DNA from: an uncultured Cetobacterium sp.
Lineage (GTDB): Bacteria; Fusobacteriota; Fusobacteriia; Fusobacteriales; Fusobacteriaceae
Direction: 5' to 3'
Length of the DNA stretch: 51,247 bases
Assembly: GCA_900766645.1 (NCBI GenBank)
Contig: CAAFWD010000117.1
Span: 1 to 51,247 of the forward strand
In this document: positions 43,798-51,247 of the stretch, in pieces
How positions within the stretch are numbered: position 1 is the stretch's first letter
Layout of the letters: every line of letters begins with the position of its first letter
Program-made: the position numbers and the translations under genes
Notes under the pieces: model-generated
Seen by the model: only the letters and a program-made list of their open reading frames with translations
What the model was told of the DNA's origin: nothing
Database searches by the model: none

Positions 43798-45032
43798 TGT
43801 TAAGAATTTTATATATGGGAATTTTGGGAGTTATATTTTATATGACATCTAATGTATTGCTTTTAACTTCTCAAATGAAATTGATAGGAATAGGAATTTT
43901 TATGTTAATATTATTATCAATGTATATTTTTGATTTAATGAATTTTGATGCTCCTAGTTATAGTTTAAATAATTATCTTACAATATTGATAATAGACACA
44001 ATATTTTTTGGAGCTTGGTTTGTTTACAGCTTGGAATATTGGTTGTTAATTTTTTTAATATCTTTTTATGCGTTTACAATTTTATTAAGATATTTAATGA
44101 ATAGAACTTTTTATAAAGAAAAGTTTGTAACAATATATGGAGAAGGAGTTTTGCGCAAAAATTTAGAGGAAAGTTTAAAACTTTCAGATGAATATAATTA
44201 TATTCCTTATAATGGAAAAATATCAGATTTAGAGGAGTTTGTGAGAGAGAATAATATAAGAATTTTACTTTTAGGGAAACTACAACTTAAGGATATAGAG
44301 ATAGAAAAAATTCTAAAAATAAAATTGAAAGATACAGAAGTTAAAGGGTATTTAGATTACATGTTAGATGTTGAAAAAAAGATAGATGTAGCTCATATTA
44401 ATAAAGAATGGCTATTAGAAGCTTATGGATTTCAGATTTTGAGAAGTAAGGTTCAAAATAAAATAAAAAGAGTTTTTGATATAATGATGTCGTTGACTAT
44501 AGGAATATTAACACTTCCAGTGATGATTATAGCGGCTATAATAGTTAAGTTAGAGAGCCCAGGGCCAATAATATATTCTCAGTCTAGAGTTGGAGAAAAC
44601 GAAAAGGAATTCTTAGTTCATAAGTTTAGAAGTATGAGACAAGATGCTGAAAAAAATGGAGCTGTATGGGCTCAAAAAAATGATCCTAGAGTGACAAAAT
44701 TTGGAAGTTTTATGAGAAAAACAAGAATAGATGAGCTACCACAGATAATAAATGTATTAAAGGGAGATATGAGTTTTATAGGTCCTAGACCAGAAAGAAT
44801 GGTATTTATAAAAGAATTAGAAAAACAGATTCCTTTTTATGGACTTAGACATATGGTGAAGCCTGGTTTAACTGGTTGGGCACAAGTAATGTATCCTTAT
44901 GGAGCAACAGTTGAAGACGCTCAAAATAAGCTAGAGTATGACTTATACTATATAAAAGCTTATAGCTTATACTTAGATATAATAATACTTTTTAAAACTT
45001 TAAAAACAGTTGTATTTGGAAAAGGAAGATAA
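43797..45032 (+). CDS. polyprenyl-phosphate glycosylphosphotransferase (initiating sugar transferase)
   Basis: A 411-residue membrane enzyme that starts surface-polysaccharide synthesis by moving a sugar-phosphate to undecaprenyl phosphate. About four N-terminal membrane segments (1-100) and a reduced nucleotide-binding-like region (about 110-200) come first. The C-terminal bacterial sugar transferase domain (about 220-411) has KRVFDIMMSLTIGILTLPVM, SPGPIIYSQSRVG, KFRSMR, RIDELPQIINVLKGDMSFIG, GPRPE and KPGLTGWAQV. The sugar specificity cannot be read from sequence. It is the second gene of the cluster. Confidence 0.92.
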   Translation: MLRILYMGILGVIFYMTSNVLLLTSQMKLIGIGIFMLILLSMYIFDLMNFDAPSYSLNNYLTILIIDTIFFGAWFVYSLEYWLLIFLISFYAFTILLRYLMNRTFYKEKFVTIYGEGVLRKNLEESLKLSDEYNYIPYNGKISDLEEFVRENNIRILLLGKLQLKDIEIEKILKIKLKDTEVKGYLDYMLDVEKKIDVAHINKEWLLEAYGFQILRSKVQNKIKRVFDIMMSLTIGILTLPVMIIAAIIVKLESPGPIIYSQSRVGENEKEFLVHKFRSMRQDAEKNGAVWAQKNDPRVTKFGSFMRKTRIDELPQIINVLKGDMSFIGPRPERMVFIKELEKQIPFYGLRHMVKPGLTGWAQVMYPYGATVEDAQNKLEYDLYYIKAYSLYLDIIILFKTLKTVVFGKGR

Positions 45033-45043
45033 AGGAGTAATTG

Positions 45044-45832
45044 ATGATAACAGTATTTACACCCACATATAATAGAGAGGAAACCCTCCGGCGTTTATAT
45101 AAAAGTTTAAAAAATCAAACCTCTAAAAATTTTGAATGGGTAGTAGTGGATGATGGTTCTAGTGATAATACAGAAGAATTTATATTAGATAAAATAAAAG
45201 AGGGGATTATTTCTATAACATATAAAAAAATTAAAAATGGTGGGAAAATGAAAGCTATAAATAAAGGAGTTCCTTTAGCAAAAGGAGAGTATTTTTTTAT
45301 AGTTGATAGTGATGATTATTTAGATGAAAAAGCCATAGAGTTAATTGAAAAAGAGATTATAACACTGCCATCAGATTATGCAGGGATGGTTTTTAGAAAA
45401 ATTAAAATAGGAAATAGAGATGTTAATGAATTAGGTTTTGGACAAGATCAATTAGATGCAACTCCTATTGATGTATTTTATAATAAAAAAATACTTGGCG
45501 ATAAAGCTGAGATAGTTAAAACATCAATAATGGGAGAGTTTCCATTTCCAGAAATAAAAGATGAAAAGTTTTTTCCTGAAGGATATATTTGGAATAGAAT
45601 AGGGGAAGAATATCTATTTAGATATGTGGATAAAGGTATATATTATTATGAATATTTAGAAGATGGGTATACAAAAAGTTTTAAGCAAGTATTGAAAAAA
45701 AATCCAAAAGGATTTAAGATTTATTACTTATATATGATTGGAAGAAAAATACCTATAAAAAATAGAATAAAATTTTTAATAAGGTTTCTTCAAGTATCTT
45801 ATTATGAATTGATAAAGAAAATTGGGAGATAA
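45044..45832 (+). CDS. family 2 glycosyltransferase
   Basis: A 262-residue GT-A fold enzyme. The start MITVFTPTYNREETLRRLYK is followed by VVVDDGSSDNT (nucleotide binding), the NGGKMKAINKG motif and FIVDSDDYLDE with the DxD-type metal site near 91-95. The ATG at 45044 is 6 bases after AAGGAG; a TTG one codon earlier is less likely. The acceptor and donor are unknown. It would add a residue to the repeat unit of the surface polysaccharide. Confidence 0.9.
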   Translation: MITVFTPTYNREETLRRLYKSLKNQTSKNFEWVVVDDGSSDNTEEFILDKIKEGIISITYKKIKNGGKMKAINKGVPLAKGEYFFIVDSDDYLDEKAIELIEKEIITLPSDYAGMVFRKIKIGNRDVNELGFGQDQLDATPIDVFYNKKILGDKAEIVKTSIMGEFPFPEIKDEKFFPEGYIWNRIGEEYLFRYVDKGIYYYEYLEDGYTKSFKQVLKKNPKGFKIYYLYMIGRKIPIKNRIKFLIRFLQVSYYELIKKIGR

Positions 45833-45833
45833 A

Positions 45834-46889
45834 ATGAGAATATTACATATTATCACATCTTTAGAGCTAGGAGGGGCAGAAAAGTTATTAGGAGACTTAA
45901 TACCAGCCCAAAAAAAGCAGGGAGAAGATGTAGAGTTATTAGTATTAGATATGAAAGATGAAGTGTTTTTAGAGAGTTTTCTAAAACGTGGAATAAAAGT
46001 TCATAAAACAGAAGTTAATAATAAAAAAAGTTATAAAAATATTTTTGAAATAATAAAAATATTAAAGAAAGAGAATTATGATGTAGTTCACTCTCATCTA
46101 ATTCATAGTCAAATTTGGACTGCTTTAGCCAAAAAAATTGGTTCAAGAAAAGAGTTATTTGTTACAACAGAGCATAGTACAAGTAATAGAAGAAGAGAGA
46201 AACAAATTTTTAAACTTTTAGATAAATTTATTTATGGAGCTTATGAAAAAATTATAGCTATTTCAGAGGGAACAGCTGAGTCATTAATTCGTTGGATAAA
46301 AATAGATCTTAGGAAAATAGAGATAATTCCTAACGGAGTCCCGCTAAGGGAGTTTATGAGTAAAGCTAGATATAGACAAGGGGATAAACTAATTATGATT
46401 TCAAGATTTCACCCATCGAAAGACCACGTGACAGTTTTAAGAGCGTTAGATAAACTTCCTAAAAATTATACATTAACTTTCATAGGAGAAGGTGAAACTG
46501 AGGATAAAGTAAAAAGAGAAGCAACTATGTTAAAATTAGGTGACAGAGTTCAATTCTTAGGATATTCAAATTCAGTAAAGGCTCATTTAAAAAGACATGA
46601 TATAGCTATTCAATCATCAAATTTTGAAGGATTTGGAATAAGTGCTTTAGAAGCTATGGCTTCTGGAACTCCTATAATAGCAAGTAACGTAACAGGGCTT
46701 TCAGAAATAGTAGATGGAGCAGGACTAGTTTTTGAGAAGGGGAATGAAGTTGATTTAGTAGATAAAATTTTATTATTAGAGGATAAAGAGTATTATTATG
46801 AAAAAAGTAAGGATGGAATAAAAAGAAGTTTACTATATTCTATAGAAAATACAGCTAGAAAGTATATAGCCTTATATAAGGGGGAATAA
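45834..46889 (+). CDS. family 4 glycosyltransferase
   Basis: A 351-residue GT-B fold retaining glycosyltransferase. The N-terminal part has ILHIITSLELGGAEKLLGDL and the UDP-sugar-binding C-terminal domain has MISRFHPSKDH and the EX7E motif in SSNFEGFGISALEAMASGTP (about residues 265-285). GGGAGA lies 5 bases before the ATG; it starts 1 base after the previous stop. Its stop overlaps the next start (TAATG). Substrate unknown. Confidence 0.92.
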   Translation: MRILHIITSLELGGAEKLLGDLIPAQKKQGEDVELLVLDMKDEVFLESFLKRGIKVHKTEVNNKKSYKNIFEIIKILKKENYDVVHSHLIHSQIWTALAKKIGSRKELFVTTEHSTSNRRREKQIFKLLDKFIYGAYEKIIAISEGTAESLIRWIKIDLRKIEIIPNGVPLREFMSKARYRQGDKLIMISRFHPSKDHVTVLRALDKLPKNYTLTFIGEGETEDKVKREATMLKLGDRVQFLGYSNSVKAHLKRHDIAIQSSNFEGFGISALEAMASGTPIIASNVTGLSEIVDGAGLVFEKGNEVDLVDKILLLEDKEYYYEKSKDGIKRSLLYSIENTARKYIALYKGE

Positions 46890-48007
46890 TGTTACTATTT
46901 GTAATAGGGATTTTTATACTAGGATTGGGATTAGTAGAAACAAAAGTGGAAAATGAAAGATATAGAAATAGAATGTTAATTTTTACAATGGTTGGTATAG
47001 GTGTGTTATTAGCATTTAGAGGATTTTTAGGATGGGACTGGTATTTTTACTACCCATCCTTTATGCATGGATCGTATATTTATGAAAAAGGATATATGAT
47101 TTATACTAAGCTGATTGGTGGAATCTATAAAAACTATATATTTTATCAAAGCATAAATGTAATTATAGATTTTTCAATTTTATATGTTATTTTTAAAAGA
47201 TATTGTAAATATCCGCTTTTAACTTTTGCTATATTTTTTATGGTTCAAGGATTACCAATGGAAGTAGATCTTATGAGAAATATGAAAGCAATACTTTTAT
47301 TCATGTTATCACTTAAGTATATAGAAGAAAGAAATATATATATGTTTTTACTTCTTAATATTATAGGGGTGAGTTTTCATACAAGTGCAATTATATATTT
47401 CCCAATGTATTTTTTGTTAAATAGAGATTATAAAAAGGAAGTTGTAATTTCTATTTTTTTAGTAGGAACAATTATATATTTTTTCAACGTAGATTTTATA
47501 AAAGTTGGTCTAAAAAATATTGCTTTATTTTTTCCAGAAGGATTAGAAAAAAAAATTACATCATATATTTCAATTCTTCCAGAGAATCTGAATAGAGGCT
47601 TTAATTTTTTTTATTTAGAACGTTTGATACTTTTTATTTTGGCATTGCTATATGAAAAAAATAGAGTATTAAAAAATAGTGCATATATGTATATAGGATT
47701 ATTTCTTTTCACTTCGGAATTATCTATAGTGTCTTTAAGATTTGGAATAATGTTTATATATAGTTTGTGGATAATATTTTCTAGAATTATAGAAAAAGAA
47801 AAAAGTTTTATACTTTATATATTTATTGTTTTCATAGCAACATATAGATCTTATAATTATCTATTTTTTTCAGGAAATAAAATAAATTATAAATATGAAA
47901 GTGTGATAACTAAGGATTTAGATTATGAAAAAAGAGAAAAAGAGTTGATAAAGAGTAAAAAAAACTTAAAGGAAACTCATGGAAAAGAGTTGTTAATCCA
48001 ATATTAA
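46889..48007 (+). CDS. EpsG/Wzy-like polysaccharide polymerase
   Basis: A 372-residue integral membrane protein with about nine to eleven hydrophobic segments. The motif GWDWYFYYPSF (about 48-59), MRNMKAILLFMLSLKYIEER (about 129-148) and VSFHTSAIIYFPMY (about 160-173) fit the EpsG family, which polymerises exopolysaccharide repeats. The 3' end is a soluble Lys/Glu-rich tail. No Wzx flippase or chain-length regulator is in the window, so the export machinery lies elsewhere. Confidence 0.82.
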   Translation: MLLFVIGIFILGLGLVETKVENERYRNRMLIFTMVGIGVLLAFRGFLGWDWYFYYPSFMHGSYIYEKGYMIYTKLIGGIYKNYIFYQSINVIIDFSILYVIFKRYCKYPLLTFAIFFMVQGLPMEVDLMRNMKAILLFMLSLKYIEERNIYMFLLLNIIGVSFHTSAIIYFPMYFLLNRDYKKEVVISIFLVGTIIYFFNVDFIKVGLKNIALFFPEGLEKKITSYISILPENLNRGFNFFYLERLILFILALLYEKNRVLKNSAYMYIGLFLFTSELSIVSLRFGIMFIYSLWIIFSRIIEKEKSFILYIFIVFIATYRSYNYLFFSGNKINYKYESVITKDLDYEKREKELIKSKKNLKETHGKELLIQY

Positions 48008-48017
48008 AAGGAGGAGT

Positions 48018-49127
48018 ATGAAAAAGTTGAAAATCTTTTTTACAGCCAACGTGTTGTGGGATATATATATATTTAGATATGGAGTGCTAAAGGCATTGAT
48101 TGATGATGGACATGAAGTGGTTGCAGTTGCTCCAAATGATGAAAGAATAGATTTCTTTAAGGAGTTAGGAATAAGACATATACCAATAGAATTAAGTAAA
48201 AGAGGAGTAAATCCTCTTAAAGATTTTAAGCTTTTTACACAATTATTTGGAATATATAGAAAAGAAAAGCCAGACTTAATATTTCACTATACTATAAAGC
48301 CTAATATATATGGAACATTGGCGAGTAGCTTATTAAAAATTTCAAATGTTGCAGTTTTAACAGGATTAGGTTTTTCTTTTATCGAAGGTGGAATAGTTTC
48401 AAAAATAGCCAAAAGACTTTATAGATTTGCATTAAAATTTGCTAATGAAGTATGGGTTTTAAATGAGGATGATGAAAAAGAATTAGTTGATAGAAAAATT
48501 GTTAAAAAAGACAAAGTTTTTATTTTGCCAGGAGAAGGTGTGAATACAGATAAATTTTTCCCTATGAAAAAAGAAGGAAAAGATATTGTCTTTTTAATGG
48601 TCGCTAGAGCTTTCTATGACAAAGGATTTAGAGAGTATGTAGAGGCAGCTAGACGTGTTAAAGAAAAATATCCAGAAGCTAAATTTTGGTTTTTAGGAGC
48701 TTTAGGTGGGCATAGAGCTAATGGAATAGATAAAGAGGCTATGGATACTCTAGTTAAAGAGGGGATAATAGAGTATTTAGGACATAGAAAAGATGTTCAA
48801 AATGTAATTGCTGCAGCTAGTTGTATAGTTTTACCATCTTATAGAGAGGGAATATCTAAAGTTCTGATGGAAGCTTCTAGTATGGAAAAACCAGTTATAG
48901 CATCAAACGTCACAGGGTGTAAAGAGATTGTAGAAGATAAAAAAACAGGATATTTAGTAAAAGCAAAAAGCGTTATTGAATTAGAAAAAAGAATGATAGA
49001 TTTTATAGAACTTCCAGAAAGTGAAAAAATAGAAATGGGGAAAAATGGAAGAATAAAAATACTAAGAGAGTTTGATGAAAAAATAATAATAGAGATATAT
49101 AGGAGAAAAATATGGAACTTAGTATAA
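48018..49127 (+). CDS. family 4 glycosyltransferase (PglA/capsule type)
   Basis: A 369-residue GT-B fold enzyme. The N-terminal half shows VLWDIYIFRYGVLKALIDDG and FHYTIKPNIYGTLASSL, then VLTGLGFSFIEGG, typical of PglA/WbpX-like transferases acting on lipid carriers. The C-terminal half has VARAFYDKGFREYVEAAR and the EX7E region SYREGISKVLMEASSMEKP. GGAGG lies 3-5 bases before the ATG. It overlaps the next gene by 16 bases. Confidence 0.9.
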   Translation: MKKLKIFFTANVLWDIYIFRYGVLKALIDDGHEVVAVAPNDERIDFFKELGIRHIPIELSKRGVNPLKDFKLFTQLFGIYRKEKPDLIFHYTIKPNIYGTLASSLLKISNVAVLTGLGFSFIEGGIVSKIAKRLYRFALKFANEVWVLNEDDEKELVDRKIVKKDKVFILPGEGVNTDKFFPMKKEGKDIVFLMVARAFYDKGFREYVEAARRVKEKYPEAKFWFLGALGGHRANGIDKEAMDTLVKEGIIEYLGHRKDVQNVIAAASCIVLPSYREGISKVLMEASSMEKPVIASNVTGCKEIVEDKKTGYLVKAKSVIELEKRMIDFIELPESEKIEMGKNGRIKILREFDEKIIIEIYRRKIWNLV

Positions 49128-50098
49128 TAGTACCTATTTATAACGTTGAGAATTATTTAAAAGAGTGTTTAGAAAGCATTTATAAAATAAAAAATATCAA
49201 ATACGAAGTTATTCTAGTAAATGATGGTTCTACAGATAATAGTGGAAAAATAGCTAAAGAATTCAAAATGAAATATTTGGATAAGACAAGATTAGTTGAA
49301 AAAGAAAATGGAGGATTGTCTTCTGCAAGAAATACAGGAATAAAAGAAGCTAGAGGGGAATATCTAGCTTTTATCGACAGTGATGATATAATTGATGCTA
49401 ACGAGTTTGAACAATTTTTTTTAGAAGGGGAAAAATTAGATTTAGATGTAATAGTTGGAAATATGAGATATTTTGATGAAAAAAAAATAGGAGAACCATT
49501 ATTTAGATCTCAAGCTATAAAAGATTTTACAACAGGGAAGGGAACAAAATTTTTCTTAACTCTTTTTCAAAAGGATAAATGTTTTAGAGAAGAGGTTGTA
49601 GACGACATATACAAAAGAGATTTTATATGTGAAAACAAACTATTTTTTCATGATAACTTACTTCATGAAGATAGTTACTTTACACCTATGGTATATTTAA
49701 AAGCTAAAAGAATTAAGTATATTGATAAATGTTTTTATATGTACCGTCAGAGAAGTGGAAGCATTATGAGTGAGGTTAGCATGAAAAGCATAGACTCACT
49801 TGAAAAAATTTGTTATATGTTATTTAATGAATATCATAAAACAGATGAATATGGACGTGAAGCTTTATCAAAACTTATTCCTAGTTTTTATAAGGTGATT
49901 ATATTTAGATATATAAGCTTAGGAGAAAATTATAAGCTTAAATTAAAAAACTATAGAGAAATTTATAAAGAAGTAAAAGGGATAAGAAATTATAATTTTG
50001 AAGAAGTTTTAGTTTATTTTTCTCCTAAATTAACATATTTTTTAAGACGGATAGTAGGGAAAGAGATAGGATGTAAACAAAAAATTCCTAAATTTTAG
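49112..50098 (+). CDS. family 2 glycosyltransferase
   Basis: A 328-residue GT-A enzyme starting MELSIIVPIYNVENYLKECL, with VNDGSTDNSGK, KENGGLSSARNTGI and FIDSDDIID (metal-binding Asp pair). The C-terminal part has LHEDSYFTPMVYLKA, the expected catalytic-base region, and a basic tail. The start lies within the end of the upstream gene with AGGAG before it. Sugar unknown. Confidence 0.91.
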   Translation: MELSIIVPIYNVENYLKECLESIYKIKNIKYEVILVNDGSTDNSGKIAKEFKMKYLDKTRLVEKENGGLSSARNTGIKEARGEYLAFIDSDDIIDANEFEQFFLEGEKLDLDVIVGNMRYFDEKKIGEPLFRSQAIKDFTTGKGTKFFLTLFQKDKCFREEVVDDIYKRDFICENKLFFHDNLLHEDSYFTPMVYLKAKRIKYIDKCFYMYRQRSGSIMSEVSMKSIDSLEKICYMLFNEYHKTDEYGREALSKLIPSFYKVIIFRYISLGENYKLKLKNYREIYKEVKGIRNYNFEEVLVYFSPKLTYFLRRIVGKEIGCKQKIPKF

Positions 50099-50106
50099 GA
50101 GGGAAA

Positions 50107-50871
50107 ATGGAAAAGGTTATAAATTATATTTGGCTAGGGAAAGGCAGTAAGCCGAATATTATGGACATATGTATAAATTCTTGGAGAGAAAAGCTCCCAG
50201 ATTATAAAATTATAGAATGGAATGAGGATAACTTAGATTTTTATAGAGAGATTGAAAATAACATATTTTTGAAAGAGTGTTATAAAAGAGGGTTGTGGGC
50301 ATTCTTGTCAGATTATTTTAGACTTAAAGTTTTATATGAACATGGGGGGATCTATTTAGATTCAGATATGCAAATACTAAAAAAAATAGATGTGTTTTTA
50401 AATACAAGATTTTTTTTAGGTGCTGAGGATGATAACCAGGTAAGTGCAGGAATTATAGGAGCAGAAAAGGGGCATCCTCTTTTAAAAAAAATATTAGATT
50501 TTTATAAAGAAGACATTTGGAAAAGCAATATATATACAATTCCTGCAATAATTCAAAGAATTTTAAAAGATGAATATTCGTTTAAAGGGAAAATAGAAAC
50601 TAAGGTAGAATTGAATGATGGAATATTAATATTACCAAAAGAATATTTTTATCCTTATCATTATACTGAAAATTTTTCATATGAGAAAATTACGAGTAAT
50701 ACTTATGGAATACATTGGTGGGGAAAAAGTTGGCATAAAAATCCGGCAAAATTATATTTTTTAGAGTTTAAACATATAAAAGGGATAAAAAAAATGTTAA
50801 TTAATTTTTTTATTTATACAAAAACTTTAGAAATTATAAAAAAAATTTATTATTCTTTTATAAAAAAATAG
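50107..50871 (+). CDS. GT32-type glycosyltransferase (DxD sugar-binding)
   Basis: A 254-residue enzyme of the GT32/capsular polysaccharide synthesis group. INYIWLGKGSKPNIMDICIN at the start, the AFLSDYFRLKVLYEHGGIYL stretch and DSDM (about 95-98) form the donor and metal site. A C-terminal basic/hydrophobic tail may contact the membrane. GGAGG precedes the ATG. It closes the polysaccharide cluster; a hairpin follows. Confidence 0.88.
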   Translation: MEKVINYIWLGKGSKPNIMDICINSWREKLPDYKIIEWNEDNLDFYREIENNIFLKECYKRGLWAFLSDYFRLKVLYEHGGIYLDSDMQILKKIDVFLNTRFFLGAEDDNQVSAGIIGAEKGHPLLKKILDFYKEDIWKSNIYTIPAIIQRILKDEYSFKGKIETKVELNDGILILPKEYFYPYHYTENFSYEKITSNTYGIHWWGKSWHKNPAKLYFLEFKHIKGIKKMLINFFIYTKTLEIIKKIYYSFIKK

Positions 50872-50886
50872 CATGAGTATTTAAGA

Positions 50887-50916
50887 GCAAAACCCTTTAA
50901 TTACAAAGGGTTTTGC
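50887..50916 (+). terminator. terminator-like hairpin after the polysaccharide cluster
   Basis: GCAAAACCCTTT-AATTAC-AAAGGGTTTTGC, a 12-bp perfect stem. No clean T-run follows directly, so efficiency is uncertain. Confidence 0.6.
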
Positions 50917-50966
50917 GTACTTATAAAAAAAATAAAAAAAAACTTTAAAAAAAATAAAAAAACTTG

Positions 50967-50995
50967 TTGACTTTAAATATATTTTATGATATTAT
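50967..50995 (+). promoter_or_regulatory. promoter of the tRNA-Leu/tRNA-fMet unit
   Basis: TTGACT (50967-50972) and TATTAT (50990-50995) are 17 bases apart. The leader (50996-51053) contains a small hairpin, GTCC-GTGA-GGAC-like, and a GCG-rich CGCGAAAGCG stem. Confidence 0.72.
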
Positions 50996-51053
50996 TATTA
51001 ATGTCCGTGAGGGACAGCGAAACGCGAAAGCGAAAAGCTCCTTCAACTAGGAA

Positions 51054-51141
51054 GCCTGGGTGGCGGAATAGGTAGACGCACAGGACTTAAAATCCTGAGC
51101 TATCTGATAGCGTGCCGGTTCGATTCCGGCCCCAGGCACCA
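51054..51141 (+). tRNA. tRNA-Leu (anticodon TAA)
   Basis: An 88-base class II tRNA with acceptor GCCTGGG/CCCAGGC, anticodon loop CTTAAAA (TAA), a long variable arm and encoded CCA. Confidence 0.96.
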
Positions 51142-51150
51142 TTTATAAAT

Positions 51151-51226
51151 CGCGGGATAGAGCAGTTGGCAGCTCGTCGGGCTCATAACCCAAAGGTTGT
51201 TGGTTCGAGTCCAGCTCCCGCCACCA
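51151..51226 (+). tRNA. initiator tRNA-fMet (anticodon CAT)
   Basis: A 76-base tRNA. Three G-C pairs at the end of the anticodon stem (GGG-CTCATAA-CCC) mark it as initiator. The first base is unpaired, another initiator trait, but as C1 with C72 rather than the usual C1-A72. CCA is encoded. Confidence 0.93.
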
Positions 51227-51247
51227 AAACAATTTAATAAACCATAA

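Overview
The window is AT-rich DNA from a Gram-negative, LPS-bearing anaerobe of the phylum Fusobacteriota. It looks like a Fusobacteriaceae member near Cetobacterium, Ilyobacter or Propionigenium. This rests on the 16S rRNA as I read it, a short YidC without the proteobacterial periplasmic domain, a heptose-7-phosphate kinase and the very low GC content. The genus is inference; no database was searched.

Left arm (1-9.7 kb), mostly minus strand: the start of a CoA-disulfide reductase/NADH oxidase; an L-cysteine desulfidase (CyuA family) with a sigma-54-type promoter and three upstream palindromes; its likely sigma-54 activator; a plus-strand pair of a NifX-like His-rich metal-cluster protein and a DUF134 regulator; alanine racemase; the PTS general proteins (ptsI and ptsH, with a terminator between them); and a RepA/Rep_3-like replication initiator.

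Origin-like region (9.65-10.39 kb): 737 bases of AT-rich non-coding DNA carry six copies of an 18-bp repeat, TGTATAnnnTCAATAATA. All point the same way and are spaced 53, 104, 115, 105 and 105 bp. Two copies overlap or flank the promoter of the initiator gene. Gene orientation switches here from mostly leftward to almost wholly rightward. The right side opens with rpmH-rnpA-yidD-yidC-jag-mnmE-mnmG, the gene set that flanks oriC in many bacteria. I read this as the probable chromosomal origin, with an iteron-type initiator where dnaA would usually lie.

Centre (16-36 kb): a PHP phosphoesterase; a compact type II secretion/type IV pilus-like operon (prepilins, assembly ATPase, inner-membrane protein, prepilin peptidase, GspL/PilN- and PilO-like proteins, secretin); heptose kinase; ispF; four tRNAs (Val, Asp, Phe, Cys); an SLH/coiled-coil envelope protein; pgi; an exported protein with carboxypeptidase-regulatory-like domains; a YueI-like protein; murA; rlmB; leuS; a zinc-ribbon protein; aroE; and a Crp/Fnr regulator.

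Right (37-51 kb): an rRNA operon (16S, tRNA-Ala, 23S, 5S, tRNA-Asn) with a near-consensus promoter; an arylsulfotransferase-N-domain protein; a surface-polysaccharide cluster (polyprenyl glycosylphosphotransferase, five glycosyltransferases, EpsG-like polymerase); then tRNA-Leu and initiator tRNA-Met at the right edge.
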